A stretch of 64,000 nucleotides of DNA from Agrypnia vestita (GCA_016648135.1 JADDOH010002315.1:1-64000), one strand, 5' to 3'. Positions 22,640-37,200 are shown, counted from the stretch's first letter. The notes: generated from the sequence alone by a model not told the origin. Program-made: numbers and translations.

Positions 22640-25202
22640 ATTTGCACAATGATGTAGCTCATAATCTCCTACTGCCAGATGCAAATTTAAAACAGTACAA
22701 TTCAACTTCTTGAATTAATCTCAGAATTCAGAAACAAAACATAAAACAAAAACAAACGACACCTGACATCTGTCATTTGTCAGAATGGAAACCTTCATAG
22801 AAAAGAGAAATATAGAAACCTTATCCGTGAAGTTGATCGTGATATTTTGTCTCTTTTCTATGGTAGTGATGGAGAAACCATGGACCATATAACTGGATCA
22901 GGGGTTAAGAACTAGTTATCCCTTTGAATGTACCTAAACACAATCGTAATTTAAACATGTTTCTACGTTCTCATGCGTAATTTTCTGGGTTAATCTAGCG
23001 CACTTCTCCCACTTTTTTGACCGACATCTCGGACATCCATTACTAGGACTGATGTCGTTGATGCAGTGCTGAAGTGCTAGTATTGGTGTTACGTTTGATT
23101 AACATCCTAGCTGTAAGGGCAAACCAAATAAATCATGGAGAACATATGAAGGAGAAAAACGAATAAAATTATCTGTGCCACACTGAAGTCTAATTGTTAC
23201 AGAGGTAAAATTACTCACTTATACAAATTAGTCTTCTTTTTATTATGTTTATAACGTATTTATTATTGACGGACGTTAAACAATTTATTTTTTCTTCAAT
23301 GAATGCAAAATCACTTTGTGGTGCCATTTTAAAATTATAAACAAGTAACTTTGTTTTAACCACTGATTTTATTTTAACAAACACTCGACATGTTTCGGGA
23401 ACCAACGGTCCCTTCTTCAAGAGAATACAAGGTATACTTTTATTCTCAGTATACCTTGTATTCTCTTGAAGAAGGGACCGTTGGTTCCCAAAACATGTCG
23501 AGTGTTTGTTAAAATAAAATCAGTGGTTAAAACAAAGTGACTTGTTTTTAATTTTAAACAATTTATTATTTTTAATTTATTTATGAATATTCAGAATTTA
23601 GAAGTAGATTTTTTTTAAATTTGGTCTAGTAACTTACAATTTGTATTTCAGATAATTTTAAATAATGAAGTCCAAATAAACCTTTTAATAAATAAAAAAA
23701 CGAGCGAGTCTTATAGTAGTCGCATATGATGTGTAACATTTGATATCTCATAATTAAATATATCAATTGAGCAGCGACAGAAATTAACCTCAAAATTTAA
23801 AAAAGCTAAATATGTAAATATTTATTTGAATAATTATTCATTATTACTCACCTGCATTTAAATGATCTGCACTTTTTTCAGACACTTATTATTTAAAATT
23901 TATATTAATATAATATGTATATACAACATGTCACGTAACGTAAAGAAGGGGGCGAGGGGTAGATGTCCGGTAATTTGTTACTACACGACTAGTTTATTAA
24001 AAATACCAAAGACCTTGATTTTCGGGACGCCTTTCAGCCCCCTGAATACTCGGTTGCTTAAAAAATATTTTACCACGAGATAAAACATACACGACATTTA
24101 ATTAATAAAATATTCGTTTATCTTTTCGATTGTTGTGCAGCTCTATTCCTCTCTATTTATTATTACCATAGAGGTACTATGACACCTGCTTATGATCAAT
24201 GATGAAATAAGAATAAAAACATAAGTCTCTGTGGTGTTTTGGTAAGTTTTGGTGACATTCCGTCAATTGTCAAGACATGTTTGCTTGTCGTCTATATATG
24301 TTTCTGTCATTATTTTCCTAAAATTGTGTTTATTGCGTGAGTAAATCTTTTTTATAATTAGAATAGCTGATTCCATTTCTACTTAAGTCAATCTTGTCAT
24401 ATAACACAATTATTGTCATTATAATACTTCATTTTCCCATTTTTTAAACTCACCATATTATTTTGGTAATTGAACCTTTGTATTTGAAAAAACGTTAATC
24501 GTCCATTTAGAATTCTTATTTTTTATTGTTCACTGAATTACTTATTGCAAATGATATAATACTTTTGTGAATTTGGCCCACTATTTATTAATATGTGGCT
24601 GCTTAAGCCTGATGACATTAGATTTGAGTAGAACTTGTGCTGCAATATTGATGATAATTTTGAAATACCTAGTCGACTTTTTTTTCGTATTTACTTGGTT
24701 AAAGCTTCTAATGGCTTGTTTGTAAACAAACACTGTATTTTAAGAGTTTATTTACAAATATGTAATTTAAAATCACTTTTGATTAATTAATAGTCCACAG
24801 TAATTTGCACTTCGGTAGTGCTTAAATCATAAACTTTATTATATTATATGTAATAAAGTTTTATATGTTTTTTTACTTTCTTTCTGAACTTATTTGTATA
24901 CACGCAATCTTTTGTACATACAAAATGTGCATAAAATACTGTCCTCTTTTTAAACCTATTTACAGTTGCCTGCAATTTAAAATTAAAGATTATACAGGTG
25001 GGATTATACTTGTATCTTTAGTGTATTTCAAAAGTTGAAACTGGTTACAAAAATAACTAAAAAAATTTTCTGATATTCATCTGGAACTGATATTCCGAAA
25101 AATCGGTGATCTCTCTTTCGCTATTCTTCAGATTTTTTACATAGTTGACTTTATGCTTCTCAGTCACGTACTTATATCCCATTTTTTTAAAGATAAATCA
25201 AG
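22640..25202. other. Divergent intergenic region, primase to TMUB-like
   Basis: Holds the upstream regions of two divergently transcribed genes. The only structured element I see is the long palindrome at 23327-23559. The rest is AT-rich without convincing coding sequence; the short open frame at 23862-24083 has no family resemblance. Confidence 0.5.
23327..23559. repeat. Long palindrome with about 110-bp arms and 9-nt spacer
   Basis: Left arm 23327-23438 and right arm 23448-23559 are near-perfect inverted copies around TTTATTCTC. Each arm contains AACACTCGACATGTTTCGGG and CTTCTTCAAGAGAATACAAG. Read outward, the arm has TTGAAGA, a GGGACC/GGUUCCC hairpin, GAAAC, then AUGUC, a degenerate hammerhead-like order as seen in Penelope-type terminal repeats. 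One arm has GAAAC, the other AAAAC. A related core is inside the hAT-type element at 56017-56048. Confidence 0.85.
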
Positions 25203-28200
25203 ATGCCGCTAATTGAGGGTGTCGGGGATGAGGTGACTCAGTTTGTGTTGGCTGTGGTGTGCGGCCTGGTGATTCTCTTAGCGTGGTGGTCCACTAGCTA
25301 CAGACAGGACCGCTTCGCAGTCGTCATCATGGAGAGGAATAACAGAAGACTATATAGATTGGTACCTCGGAGAATGATAGGCATGTATATTTTAATATCT
25401 CACAGATTTACCATAAAACTGCTGACAGAATGTAGTTATGAATAAAGCAGCCAGCCACAAAAAACTCAAACTGAGATAAAAGCACTTTTGTCAAAAAGTG
25501 GAATAATCAAATCTACACAAAACCTTCAAAAAATTATAAATAATATATAAATGCCAATTTCTAATAATTGTAAAGTGGATTTAAGTGTACATTTTTAGAA
25601 ATGTTGATGTTTTTTCATCTGTCTGATCTTATTATGTCAAATATGCATTCTGCAGATAACAGACAGAGTTACTTATCTTTTATGAATATCTAATAATTAA
25701 ATTTATATTTGTATGGGATTTTTATTATGACCATGTGAATATGTATCTTTTAAACTATGTAATAATACTAAATATATTTATAACTAAAGAAATGTTTTCT
25801 AGCTGTTTTCTGGCGAATATGATTTGAGGAATAGTCATATTAAAAGTGTTTTAAGTCACATTGGCGCTTTCTGCATATTTTAAAATGTTATTTTCGCGAT
25901 CACTAAATATTTTGGAAAGCGATTACTGTGAATTTTTGTATGAAAGTGGCTTGGCTTTTAGTAGAACATAGAATTGACTTTACTCCGTCCGATGACATTA
26001 ATATCACATTTTTACAAAAATTGTGGCCTGGCGCTTTTCTGCATAAATACCTTTAACAGTACCTTGGGTGGGGGTGCACACAATTTGGTCAAGGTAACTA
26101 ACTAATATCACATTGTTTAACTGCGGGGGCAGGTCGAGAAGATACGACATTCTTATGTGTGTCTCTCTCGCCTTATCCACATTCATACATGCTTATCAAT
26201 TGTTGAATCTTCTGGTGGTTGTGGTTAGGACTCTCGTCTCGTGATCCAAAAGTCGCGGGTTTGAATCTCACTCCTAACCAGCAAGTTAGTCCTATTTTCA
26301 TAGCACAAGCGTTTAGCTTAGTTTGAAAATAGTAAAAGCTTCCACTACCTGATTTACTTGATCATGTCAAGTCCTCTTATTCTCGTGCCGTCTACACCCG
26401 CGTCATATGTCTTTCTTACCATTTGTTCCACATGACCAAACATCTTATGTGATTCGTTTTTATTCCTGCTCATTGTGCTGAAATCAGTTTTGTATTCTGT
26501 CATGATTGGTCACCCTTTTCTCTATTATGCCCGTGTGACCTCATTTGTGCTGTCAATTTTTTTCCGCCAGCTCCAAGCTTCACCTCCGTGCTTCAGTGTT
26601 AATACCAGGACTGCATTGTGCATTGCTAATCTTGCTTCAGCTGACAAATTTCAACTAGATATTACGGCATTTAAATAACCATTCCCTGCATTCATCTTCT
26701 TTTCGGCATTTTTCCCATCTTTTCAATTCCTTCCAAATATACAAATTCTTCTGCGTGTTCCGAACACTCATCACCTACCAACTTTTCTATTTTTAAAATA
26801 CTATAATTTTTAGTGCATACAATAATTTATATCTGCAGATTGTTCTTCAAGCAGTTTATTAAAATATGTATTATCTCGAATATCCCAAGTTAACTGTAAT
26901 AACTACATTGCGCAAAACGCATTTGCAAATATTTTATTTTTGGCTAGCATTTTGGTAGATTTTATTTAGGTAGGTACTTTCCCCTTTTTACCATTCAAAT
27001 TTTATATTTGTAAATTTTTCTAGGACGAATACCTCCACAAGAAATAGCAACAGTTCCTTGGAGAGCCAATACAGCAGCTCCAAATGAATCAGCAGGTATC
27101 CTCTCAAACATATACTTTAAATTAAATACGTTATTATAACAGAGCTAGTCCACAATACTTTACAGATGGATTCCCGCCTTGATTATGAGTCAAAAATTTT
27201 CCAGCAATTATGACCTAATATCAGTTGTTATGGAGTTATGCAATATCAAAGTTTGCATTTTTTTTAACAATCCTGAATTATTTTCAGTAAAACGTTGAAC
27301 TACAGTACTTATATATGGAATTGGACTACATTACTTATATGAACTACAGTAACTTTGTATAACACTTTGATACAAGTCAAATAAAATTATTAAACTCTTA
27401 CAGAAATTTGGAAAAAAAAAATTGCAAGGTTTTTGTCATTTTATTTGACATGTATTAAAGCGAATGAATTTTTCATAATTGGTATAAGTTGCTGTAGTGA
27501 TACTTCAACATTATACAGAAAATAAGTCCGAAATATTGAAAACCAATGCAAACTTTGATGTCGCTTATCTCTGTAATTGTCGATACATCTCAAGTGTAAA
27601 GAATATTTTCTATTCGAAATTAATACTAACTAATGAATTGGATGATCGACATACTCACATGTATTTATGTATATACATATATCATTGCATGTAAGCTTCA
27701 TTTTTTTTATTTTTTTTTTTATTTAACTCCTGTGTGTCGGTGATGTAACGTAGGTCTACCTGTCATACAAAATATGAAATATCTACCTTATTTACGAAAA
27801 CTAAAACCTCACATTTTTTGTAATCATCGAATAGACATTTTCACACCAAAATTACTAAATTAAATTGTTAGGAATGTACGGATTTTTTAATTAAAAAATA
27901 TTTATTCCTTACTCTCATATTTTCGGCCAGTGTGCAAGAGAGAGCAGAATATTGTACATCGCAGTTAAATCGAGCAAGAAAGAGCACGACAATACCATAC
28001 ATTTCATGTAGGACAGAGATGGTGGTTGCTTGGGTTTCGGCGAAAGCAAAAACAATATAGAAAGAGTACGGTAGAGTCGGGTAACATGTGTTAGACAAAG
28101 ACAGAGTGCATGTGACTGAAGCGAGCTGGCGACCGCATCGTTGTATTCAGTTGCTAATGAAACGTCGGCGGAAGCGCACGCAAATTCGATTTGCCATAAT

Positions 28201-31200
28201 TTTATGATAATTTACAAAAATAATGCAAATATGTATGTTTACCTTACATAATTATATAAAGGGATCTTTTAAAAGTCTTATCTGTATCGTATTTATGTAT
28301 ATTTTATCACATATTAAAAACTATGCCGATTTTTAATCAGGTAACGCTGTGTTACTCCACCGTCCCCAAATTTTTTTTTAGCATAGTCTTTTAAGAGTTA
28401 AAAAGCAATGGAAACCTAAGAGGTTTATGGGTAACATTTTTACATGATTCAATATAAGAAAATATAATAATATAATTTAGATACTAAGTTCAAGTTCAAA
28501 TGATATTTTAAATAGTTATACTTTTTTTGATAATTTACCAGGTTTCCCATGGAGTCACCATGCCCTGGAGGCATCAATTCATATGTTACACTTTGTGTCT
28601 GGTTCGCAACCACTCTTCTTATTTTCCATCTCAAAACCAACCATATCAACTCTCCCATCTAAATTACACTCATACCAGACACTAACTGTTGCTCTGATCA
28701 TCAAATCCACACTTATTCAAGAAATGTACTTCTAATAACAAAGCTTTAAAAATGTTGGAATATCGCTGTACTAAGTTTATCAAATTAACCGGTCGTATGC
28801 CGGCCGTATGTAATGCGGAATGTACCCTGTCTGTTGCGCAATTTCGCGCACGATCGCTGTTTTTAGACACTTTTGTGATGGTTATATTCATGTAAAAATC
28901 AACAATAATCGCTAAGAAGTTGCAGTTTCTGGTTTCTCAATATGCAGACTTCAATAATTACTTATACTTCAATAATTACTTGTACAATAATTACTTATTC
29001 ATTAATTATCAAAATAAGCAACAAAATTTACTGTCAGAAATGTACGCACATGTTTATCGAATAAAACCATGGAAGCAATAACACTAAAGATATGGCATTT
29101 CAATATTTTCGTTCTAAATATATCAAAGAATATAAAAATACTTAATTATTACACTTTTTACTCCCTTTCTTTTAACTCGTAGCGTCTGCTTGCCTGCTTG
29201 CTTGCTTGTCTGTCGAAAAAAATTTGGATCAATTTTTAACCCTTTTCCCGTGATTCAGTCGAGCTGAAACTTTGCAGACAGACTCGTGGCGACGATAAAA
29301 ATGATCTAACAAATTTTCGTTTAAAAAAAATTAATAATTATAGTATAATTTTGGATTTTTCGAAAAAAATTATTACTCGCTTTCGTAGTGTCGCCCAACT
29401 CGAGCTCAACGCGTAGGTTAAGCGCCAAACCTGTTTCTACTAGTAAATGAGGAAAGAAGTATAATAAAAACTTGGTTTTTATGGGTTAGTTTTTTTATAT
29501 TAAAAAAACACTTTTGTTAACAGATAAATAACAAAATTACAGTGCGGTTCGAAGTTACTTGACGAATAGAAATCGTTCATTCATTCAAAAACTTAAGATA
29601 CAACAAATTGAGAAACTCTGTATAGTAAACATTTCTAAATTTGTTTATTCCTTTATTATCTAAGTTAAATGGTTTGACCATTGCATCAACGGAGCTAGAC
29701 AGCGTCCTTGATGTACGTATGATTTGCATCCTAACAATTTTGATCATCTGACCTTGAAGGTTAATGATTGAATGACCAATTGTGAATCGGCATCAATTTG
29801 AAAATTGTTCTGTTAAGGGGGAATTAATAGAGCAATCTGCAATGCAAAAAAAAAATACCTACAAAGCGCGAAAAAATCCAATTTTTGTGATTTTTTTTAA
29901 GAAAACCTACTTAAATTATGGTATTGGTGTTATTTTAACGTTAAGTTTAAGTACATACTTTTAAGACTATGTCTAATTTTTTTTATTAAAAAATATACAA
30001 CATTGGCGGAAAATTCTTGGGTTCTGTCGACTGCTGAAAAAAAAGGTCCTCCGCGGTGACCACTCCCATTTCATCTGTAATCATCAGAATAAAAAATAAA
30101 AAATAGTATTAAAATTGACACTATAATTTGTCTTTGACGTAGGATTTTTTGAAAATATTGACTTTTGACAAAATAGCTGGCGTTTGAATTTAAAAAAGCG
30201 TTTTTTTAAGAAAAAATTCAGCTTTATTATGCTGATAAAAAAAATAAGTCACTTAAAAAAAATAGGACCTGTACAATCTGATCAAATGTGTAGAATTCTC
30301 TTACACCTTTCACCAGATTGTACAGGTCATTTTTAATTGTTTAATAATAAATATGATTATTTTAAAATATATATATATATATATGTTAAATCGAAGGCTT
30401 TCACGGGTACAATATGTGTTAGTTCTAACTACTTTGGGGGTAACCCGCGTCAAATTCTGGTCGTCAGGACCAGTCGTCTGCCGACGTTTCGAACAGATCT
30501 CACTTTTCATCTTCAGGGCGCCTTGTCGTTGAGCTGCTTCTCCAAAAAGCGTACAACCGTTTGGGTCCGGAGCTCACCGTCAAGTGAAAGTTTGAAAAAA
30601 AATGGTAGATATGGTCTTATTTTACCCAGAGTGTAGTCTCGTGCTTCTAGCTATTAGACACCTTGATAATATTAGGCTAAATTTGCCGCGCAGCGGCTAG
30701 TACAGACGATAGTCAATTGCAAATGCCAATGGCCGCGCAGCAGCCACTTATGGCCTCGCGATCACCAGTATAACCGCCTGCAGGACCTAGCAGCAAGCAA
30801 TCGGCGATAGTCGATTTTAAAATTAAAAATTATTTAAATTTATTCACTTCCGTACAAATCAAATAAAATGATGAAATATTTACAGAAACTGAAACTGAAG
30901 GCGATGATGATGATGATGATAATGATGATGAAGATAATACTACGCTGATGGCGTATTTTACACTAGTTTTAGGTACAATAACTATTTATTTTTTGTAAGG
31001 TAATTTAATTTTACCTATAATAAAATTAATTTATAGTAAATCCAGTCATACGGTCTTTAAAGTGTCAAAAAAAATATTCAAAAATGGGCACAAAGCGAAT
31101 TCTTTTATGTGATTATTCTCTCCTATTTCGCTTTTGAAAGTTACATTTACATTGATCCTTGTTTACTTCATGCTTTCGTACACTGTCCTTTGGTAATAAG

Positions 31201-34200
31201 AGATGTCCACTTCTAGTTTTTATGTAAATATTTAAGGTAATCACAACACACGTTATCTGCAACGGGTGACGTTTCTCCATACTAAATCTCGTAGCAGTGC
31301 TGGCTTCTGATTGGTCCGAATGAATAGTGTCGGTTCTGCATTCCACTTTGCGGCAACGTGGCGGTTTTGCTACTCACTGTTATATTTACGGACGATTTTG
31401 AAGGGCATGGAAATATTTTTTCTTATGTTGAGAACTTGTAGAATGTAAAGAATAGGATACAAATCATTAATCAATCAAAACATGCAAAATGGTCTTGAAT
31501 GGGTAGTGGCGCTTTTGCATCTAGACGCCATAATTTCAAACCTGTTAAACTCAAAATATCAAAATTGACGGTGTTACAATGCTATATACAATAACTGTTA
31601 AGATACAGAAATAGCAATATTGCTTATTTCAGAATACGGCCGATGACGTGATATTTAGTCTAAAATGTTGGTCATAACAAAAATCCACCCCCAGCAAAAG
31701 AATCCAGAAGCAATTCTTTATCAAATAAGTTTTATAAAAAATGTTAATTAATTTAACTCTAAATTCATCTTTATTTTTTAGAGGAAACAAGCGAAGACGA
31801 TCTAGGTGAGTTGTGTCTTACCTTGTCCGAGTTTTGTTAGATTTGAGTGTATATCGAAAAGCATAATAATTTTATCATCAATATTTTTATAGACGTACCA
31901 ATATAAATTGGCGTGCGAGTTAGGGCGTCCCTGTCGCGTAACGGAAGTTTCCAGGGTGTAAATTTATTACACAATACATAATGTACAGAATGTCCGGTGA
32001 TCGGTGTCGGAGCCTTTAATAGCAATTTGGTCAGGCAACACTAAAGAAACTAATGGCACTAATGGCGTCCGCTGTATCTGTCAACCTATCAAACGGTAAT
32101 ATTGGTGCATTATTTTCTTTTTTAGCTTCGCAAAACTTTAATACTTCATTAGCAATTGTTTTTGCACCATCCCGGACTGTTTTGGATGTTTTGGACATAA
32201 TAATTCAGTGTTTATTGGAAATCAATATGTCACAGCTCTCGCTCAAATACGAGAATGAACTGAATGACAGGGCGAGGGGTTACCGCCGGGTGCGTGCGGG
32301 CGAGTTTTAGTTCCATAGTCGCCGCACGCCAATTTACGTTGGGCAAGCAATAGCATATTTATTTTGATTATATTAATTGTTGTATGTTTGGCAAAATAAT
32401 TGTATTATTAACTACCAGGAAACAACTCACCCTTGAGATGATTAAGACTTATTTGCCTTCCAATTTCATCTTCCCTTCCACAGTCCCTGAACAAATGCAT
32501 ATTCTAATCTGATGACGGTACGCATCAAGATAGTGACGAAATTTTTGTAAAAATATTTTGGCAGCATTTCTATATAATGTGTACTTCATCATTGAAACAG
32601 TAATAGACTGCAGCTTCTTTAAAATTCGCTTTGGAAGATAAATATTTTGAAATTTTGGTGGAAATGCAGTCACTGAGATGCTCGTGTGGAAAATCTTTGG
32701 TCGATAGTGTGAGGAGTGAACAAATTAGAAGTTAATATAATGCTGGCTGTAGTGTGGTAGACAGACTAAAAAAAGGAGTGCTGAGATGGTTTGGTCATGT
32801 AGAACGTATGAGCGAAGAAAGGATGGTTAAGAAAATATATGGGGCGAGTGTGGAAGGCAACAGGAATAGAGGGCGTCCGCGAAAAACCTGGCATGATCAA
32901 ATACTACAAATATTGGAGGGTGGCCCTGTTAAAAGCCTCAACAACCGTAGAGTTGGCATGAGAAGATGTATGAATGTAGCCGAAGCAAAAGTGGTGTACC
33001 AAGATAGAATAATATGGTGTTCTATCCTCTCTGCCTACCACGGCATGATGATTAGTTATTTTATTTAAAATTTTAGATTTAATTTATTGAACTATTTAGA
33101 AGCGTTGTATTATTTTTCGTATAGTATTTTGAAATGCTATACAGTAAAACCCAGTTAATTCGATAATTTTAAATTCGCTATAATTCGAAATTTTAAAAAC
33201 CCAAAATGATAATTTCATAGTAGATTTACCCCGAGAATTCAAAGACCCCTGTAATTCGTAATTTGAAAGAATTATTAATTAATCAATACATTTTAGTTTG
33301 CACAATTTGAGATTTTTTCTCAAGTGAGAACAACAAATATATCGATATCGGGTACTTTAGGGTTAGCATAATAAATATTGTTTTCTCGAAATATGTAAAA
33401 ATACAGACGTTTTTCACAAAATTAATGGGTTTTTTCACCAGTTTTTCACATCGCAATTTGTTTTTTTTTTTACCTTGAATTTCAAATTAACGGGGTTTCC
33501 GCATAATTCGAAATATTTTTTTTTTTTGGGTCCTTAAATTTTGAATTAATGAGGTTCTACTGTATTATTAATATCAGTACATTTCAACATTAAAATCTTA
33601 TGCTTACAGTTGCAATGTTTTTCCAATTTTTTTAAACATTGTTCAAAAAGATTTGTAGAGAAATTCTCTGGATGAAACTACATATTGTAAAACATAAATC
33701 ACCCATCTTTAATGCTTTTTGCCTATGGTAAGCGTCATGTGAAATATAGTTATAATAGCGCATATTAACAATGCAATTATTACTCCCTTTCTTTTAACTC
33801 GTAGTGTCTGCGGTTTATTGTCTGCTGGAAAATCTTTGGATCGATTTTTAACCCTTTTCCCGCGATCCAATCAAGCTGAAACTTTGCAGGCAGACTCATA
33901 GCGACGATAAAAATGATCTAACAAATTTTTGTTTAAAAAAATTAATAATTATAGTATAATTTTGGGTTTTTATAAATTTTAATGGTTTTTTCAAATTGTA
34001 ATGACCCCGACGCGTAGTAGGTACGAAACCTGATTCAATGAGAAAGGGAGTACAATAAAAAATTGGTTTTTATGGGTTAATTTTTTCATTATTTTAATGA
34101 TTTATTACTCTTCATTTTACTAAATTTTGAACTTTGAAAGTATACATAACACATGCAATATTAACCATTTTAGTTGCTGAGCCATTTTCTTTAATTTCTA

Positions 34201-37200
34201 GTAGGCACAATAGTAAAAAATCATAGCTGCACACAAACTATAAATTTGATTAAAAATATAAACTTTGCGGACACTGCAAAGTTTATATTTTTAACCAATC
34301 GAACTCGTGCGCGAAAACACGCTGACGAGAGCAGTGCCATCGCGATTCCCGCAATTTTGAGAGGAAGCGCGATGGCGCTTCTCAGCACTAAAATGATTAG
34401 TTAAAAAGTATTATAGATTACCTCTATTTGCTTGTATTACTTGGATCAAATTAAAATAATTCTAGTTTCTTTGTATCCATTTTATAAATATATATTTGTT
34501 TGTCTTCATTTTCAGTTGGTACTGAAGCATCCATTCCTTCAGCAGAAAGCGCCGCCGAACCGCTCACTCCGGGTAAAATACATTTAGATAATAAAATAAT
34601 CTTACTTGTTGTACCAAAGTCTCAATATTAATTTCACTACTTGCATTACTGTTGATACTGTGTGCAGAATAACCTTAAAGCCTCAGATACACATTTTGTG
34701 GCACGTGAGCATGCGCAGTATCGACCTTCTCTAGGCCTTGCTTATTAGTGGCATGTGTGTACGCACATTGCTAGTGACGAGCATGCCACTAGCCATATAA
34801 CCGCCGGTTGATTTATGAGCATGCCACTAAGTGGCATACCACTAAGTGGCATGTGTATCTGTACCTTTAAGGATTATAGTCCATGGTTATTCTTTAAAAA
34901 ATTCTATGAAATACCTACAGCTCATACGATTATGAATGTTTATTTCACTGAAAGAGCACAATTGAGAAAATAATGTCATCCACCACTGGCATTCCGCAAA
35001 TCTGGCACCTAATTTTTGAAGAGAAGAGAGAAGTAAGTATGCACACCTAAGACTGATACAAAGTGTGTGGGATGATGGTTATCTCTCAAAGAATTTTTGC
35101 CTTAAGTTGGGTTATTAAGGCCCGGTTGTTTCAAGTTCGATCAAAGTAAGCGGTCGATCAGAGCATAGATTTTTACGAAAACGGATCGTCTGATTGGTGG
35201 AGAACGTAAAAATCTTTGCTTTAAAAGAACGCTTACTTTGATCCAACTTGAAACAACCGGGCCTAAGTCTAGTTTATCCAAACAAACACGATTTTTAAGA
35301 TAACCCCATTAAAAAATCAAGAGGTGTCATATCTGGGCTGTGGGGGATCATGGGATGTCACCTCACCTAGCGATATCAGTTTGTTAGGAAACATTTCCTT
35401 CGCCACCGGTATAGCCACATTGGTTATATGTCAGGTTGCCCTATCTACTCCAAAACCTGCAATTCTACCTATTAACATGCCCATTCCAATGAAAATGGAC
35501 TTTGGAGAACAAAATGGGTAAACCGCTCGAGCATTACCTCAATTTATCTTTTTCTTTACATTCAATCATCGAGTTTTAAGATTTACACCAATTGGATAAG
35601 TCTTATATGCACGTGGTTTCAAATCCAGTTATAAAATTCGAAACAAAGCTGATCTTGGTATTGCCGTAGCAGCAGAACCCTTGCGAGTAGACAAGGCCGG
35701 ATCTTCTCATACAGACGCGTTATCTTGCACGACATTCTATTCGCTTCTGCTCCATAGTCGCCCAGTTTTCTTCTTATTTAGCATTAAACCGGTCCTCTCG
35801 AACTTCCTGAGACACGATTGAATTAAAACAACATTTGGACATATATTCTAGTGAATGGAAAAACTACATTTCAAAATAAAGACTACAAACACACACATGT
35901 TCACCAGTTTGAAGACTACAAAGTGTACACTATTTTTAGTAAACACTATATGAAGTGAACTTATTGTAGTACTAATGAAGTGAAGTAATTGTAGTATTAA
36001 TGAAGTGAACTATTGCAGTACTATAAAATTGTAGTACTAATGAAGTGAAGTAATTGTAGTACTACAAAATTGTAATGACCTGCAAGAAGTGCTTCTTGAA
36101 AAGTGTACTACTAGAAAATTTTCAAAACCATGGTGGGGTTGTTTCAGTTTCCAGAGATTTCTTCATTCAGTCCCAAAATTTTTCAAACCATGGAGGGGGG
36201 GGTGGGTTGTTTGGATTTCCAAAAATTTCTTCATTTATCTACATCAACTTCCCAAAAATTTCACACAAAAAATGTACTATTTGAAGTATGTACTCGTACT
36301 TTCAATAACTTTGAAGTATGTGTTCTTTGTAGTGTTCGCTTTGAAATGGAGTGTACTATTTGAAGTATGTACTCTCAATAACTTTGAAGTGTGTGTACTT
36401 TGTAGTGTGCATTACACTTCAAAAGGTGTAAGTTTACACTTCAATGTATTGTAGTACTACATTGTAGTAGTGAGTACAGAGCGGACCCATCACTAATATA
36501 TATACACTGCGTAATTCTTAGTCGTTTTTCTTTTAATTATTATAAATTCAGCCGCTACCGCTAAATTCTTTTTCTTTTTATAATTTGCAAATTCTACCAC
36601 TCTTTTTATGATCAGATTTTGACTTAACCATTCTCTTCCAAGTGTCTGCCTCTATTCTTTCACGAAACATATTGCCCATAAATTTTGTGCACCTCCGACA
36701 GTTGAAAAAAATCTCCATTGTTTGTAGGTGACGTCTATCAAACGGATATTCCTCCACCAAATGTTCCGTCAGAGCCAACGGATACTCGAGTTGATGATGG
36801 AACTGACAGTCCTCCCGCCAGAGAATCGGGATCGAATTCATCCACACAAGATGTTGAAATGGACAGGATAGTAAATGCGATGGACTCGGAAACATTTGTC
36901 CTTCGCAATCGCAGATTGGCATTCTTCAAAAATCAGACTGAAGGAGATGCAGGTAACGTTTAAAAAATTTCAAACATTGTTGTTAATTAGTGAATTGAAT
37001 AAAATTTACCGTCATGGGAGAACACATTATGCCAATATCATATTAAATAATAATATGTTTAATATAACAAAACTATTTTTATGATACATAAAATTGTTAT
37101 AAACGATGCAAATAATCAACATATTTCCAAGATATATTATAGATGTGTCACAGAGATTAAATTATATTTTTTTATGGGAAAGAAGGTATGGGTGTCATAG

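Noticed and set aside
26214..26286. A functional tRNA gene
   Set aside because: Pol III boxes are present but acceptor, D and anticodon stems do not form; called a SINE head instead.
32449..32673. 74-aa minus-strand open frame
   Set aside because: No recognisable motif and no neighbours of the same kind; could be a transposon remnant but not supportable.
36578..36922. 114-aa minus-strand open frame
   Set aside because: Most of it is the complement of TMUB exon 6; the rest shows no recognisable family.
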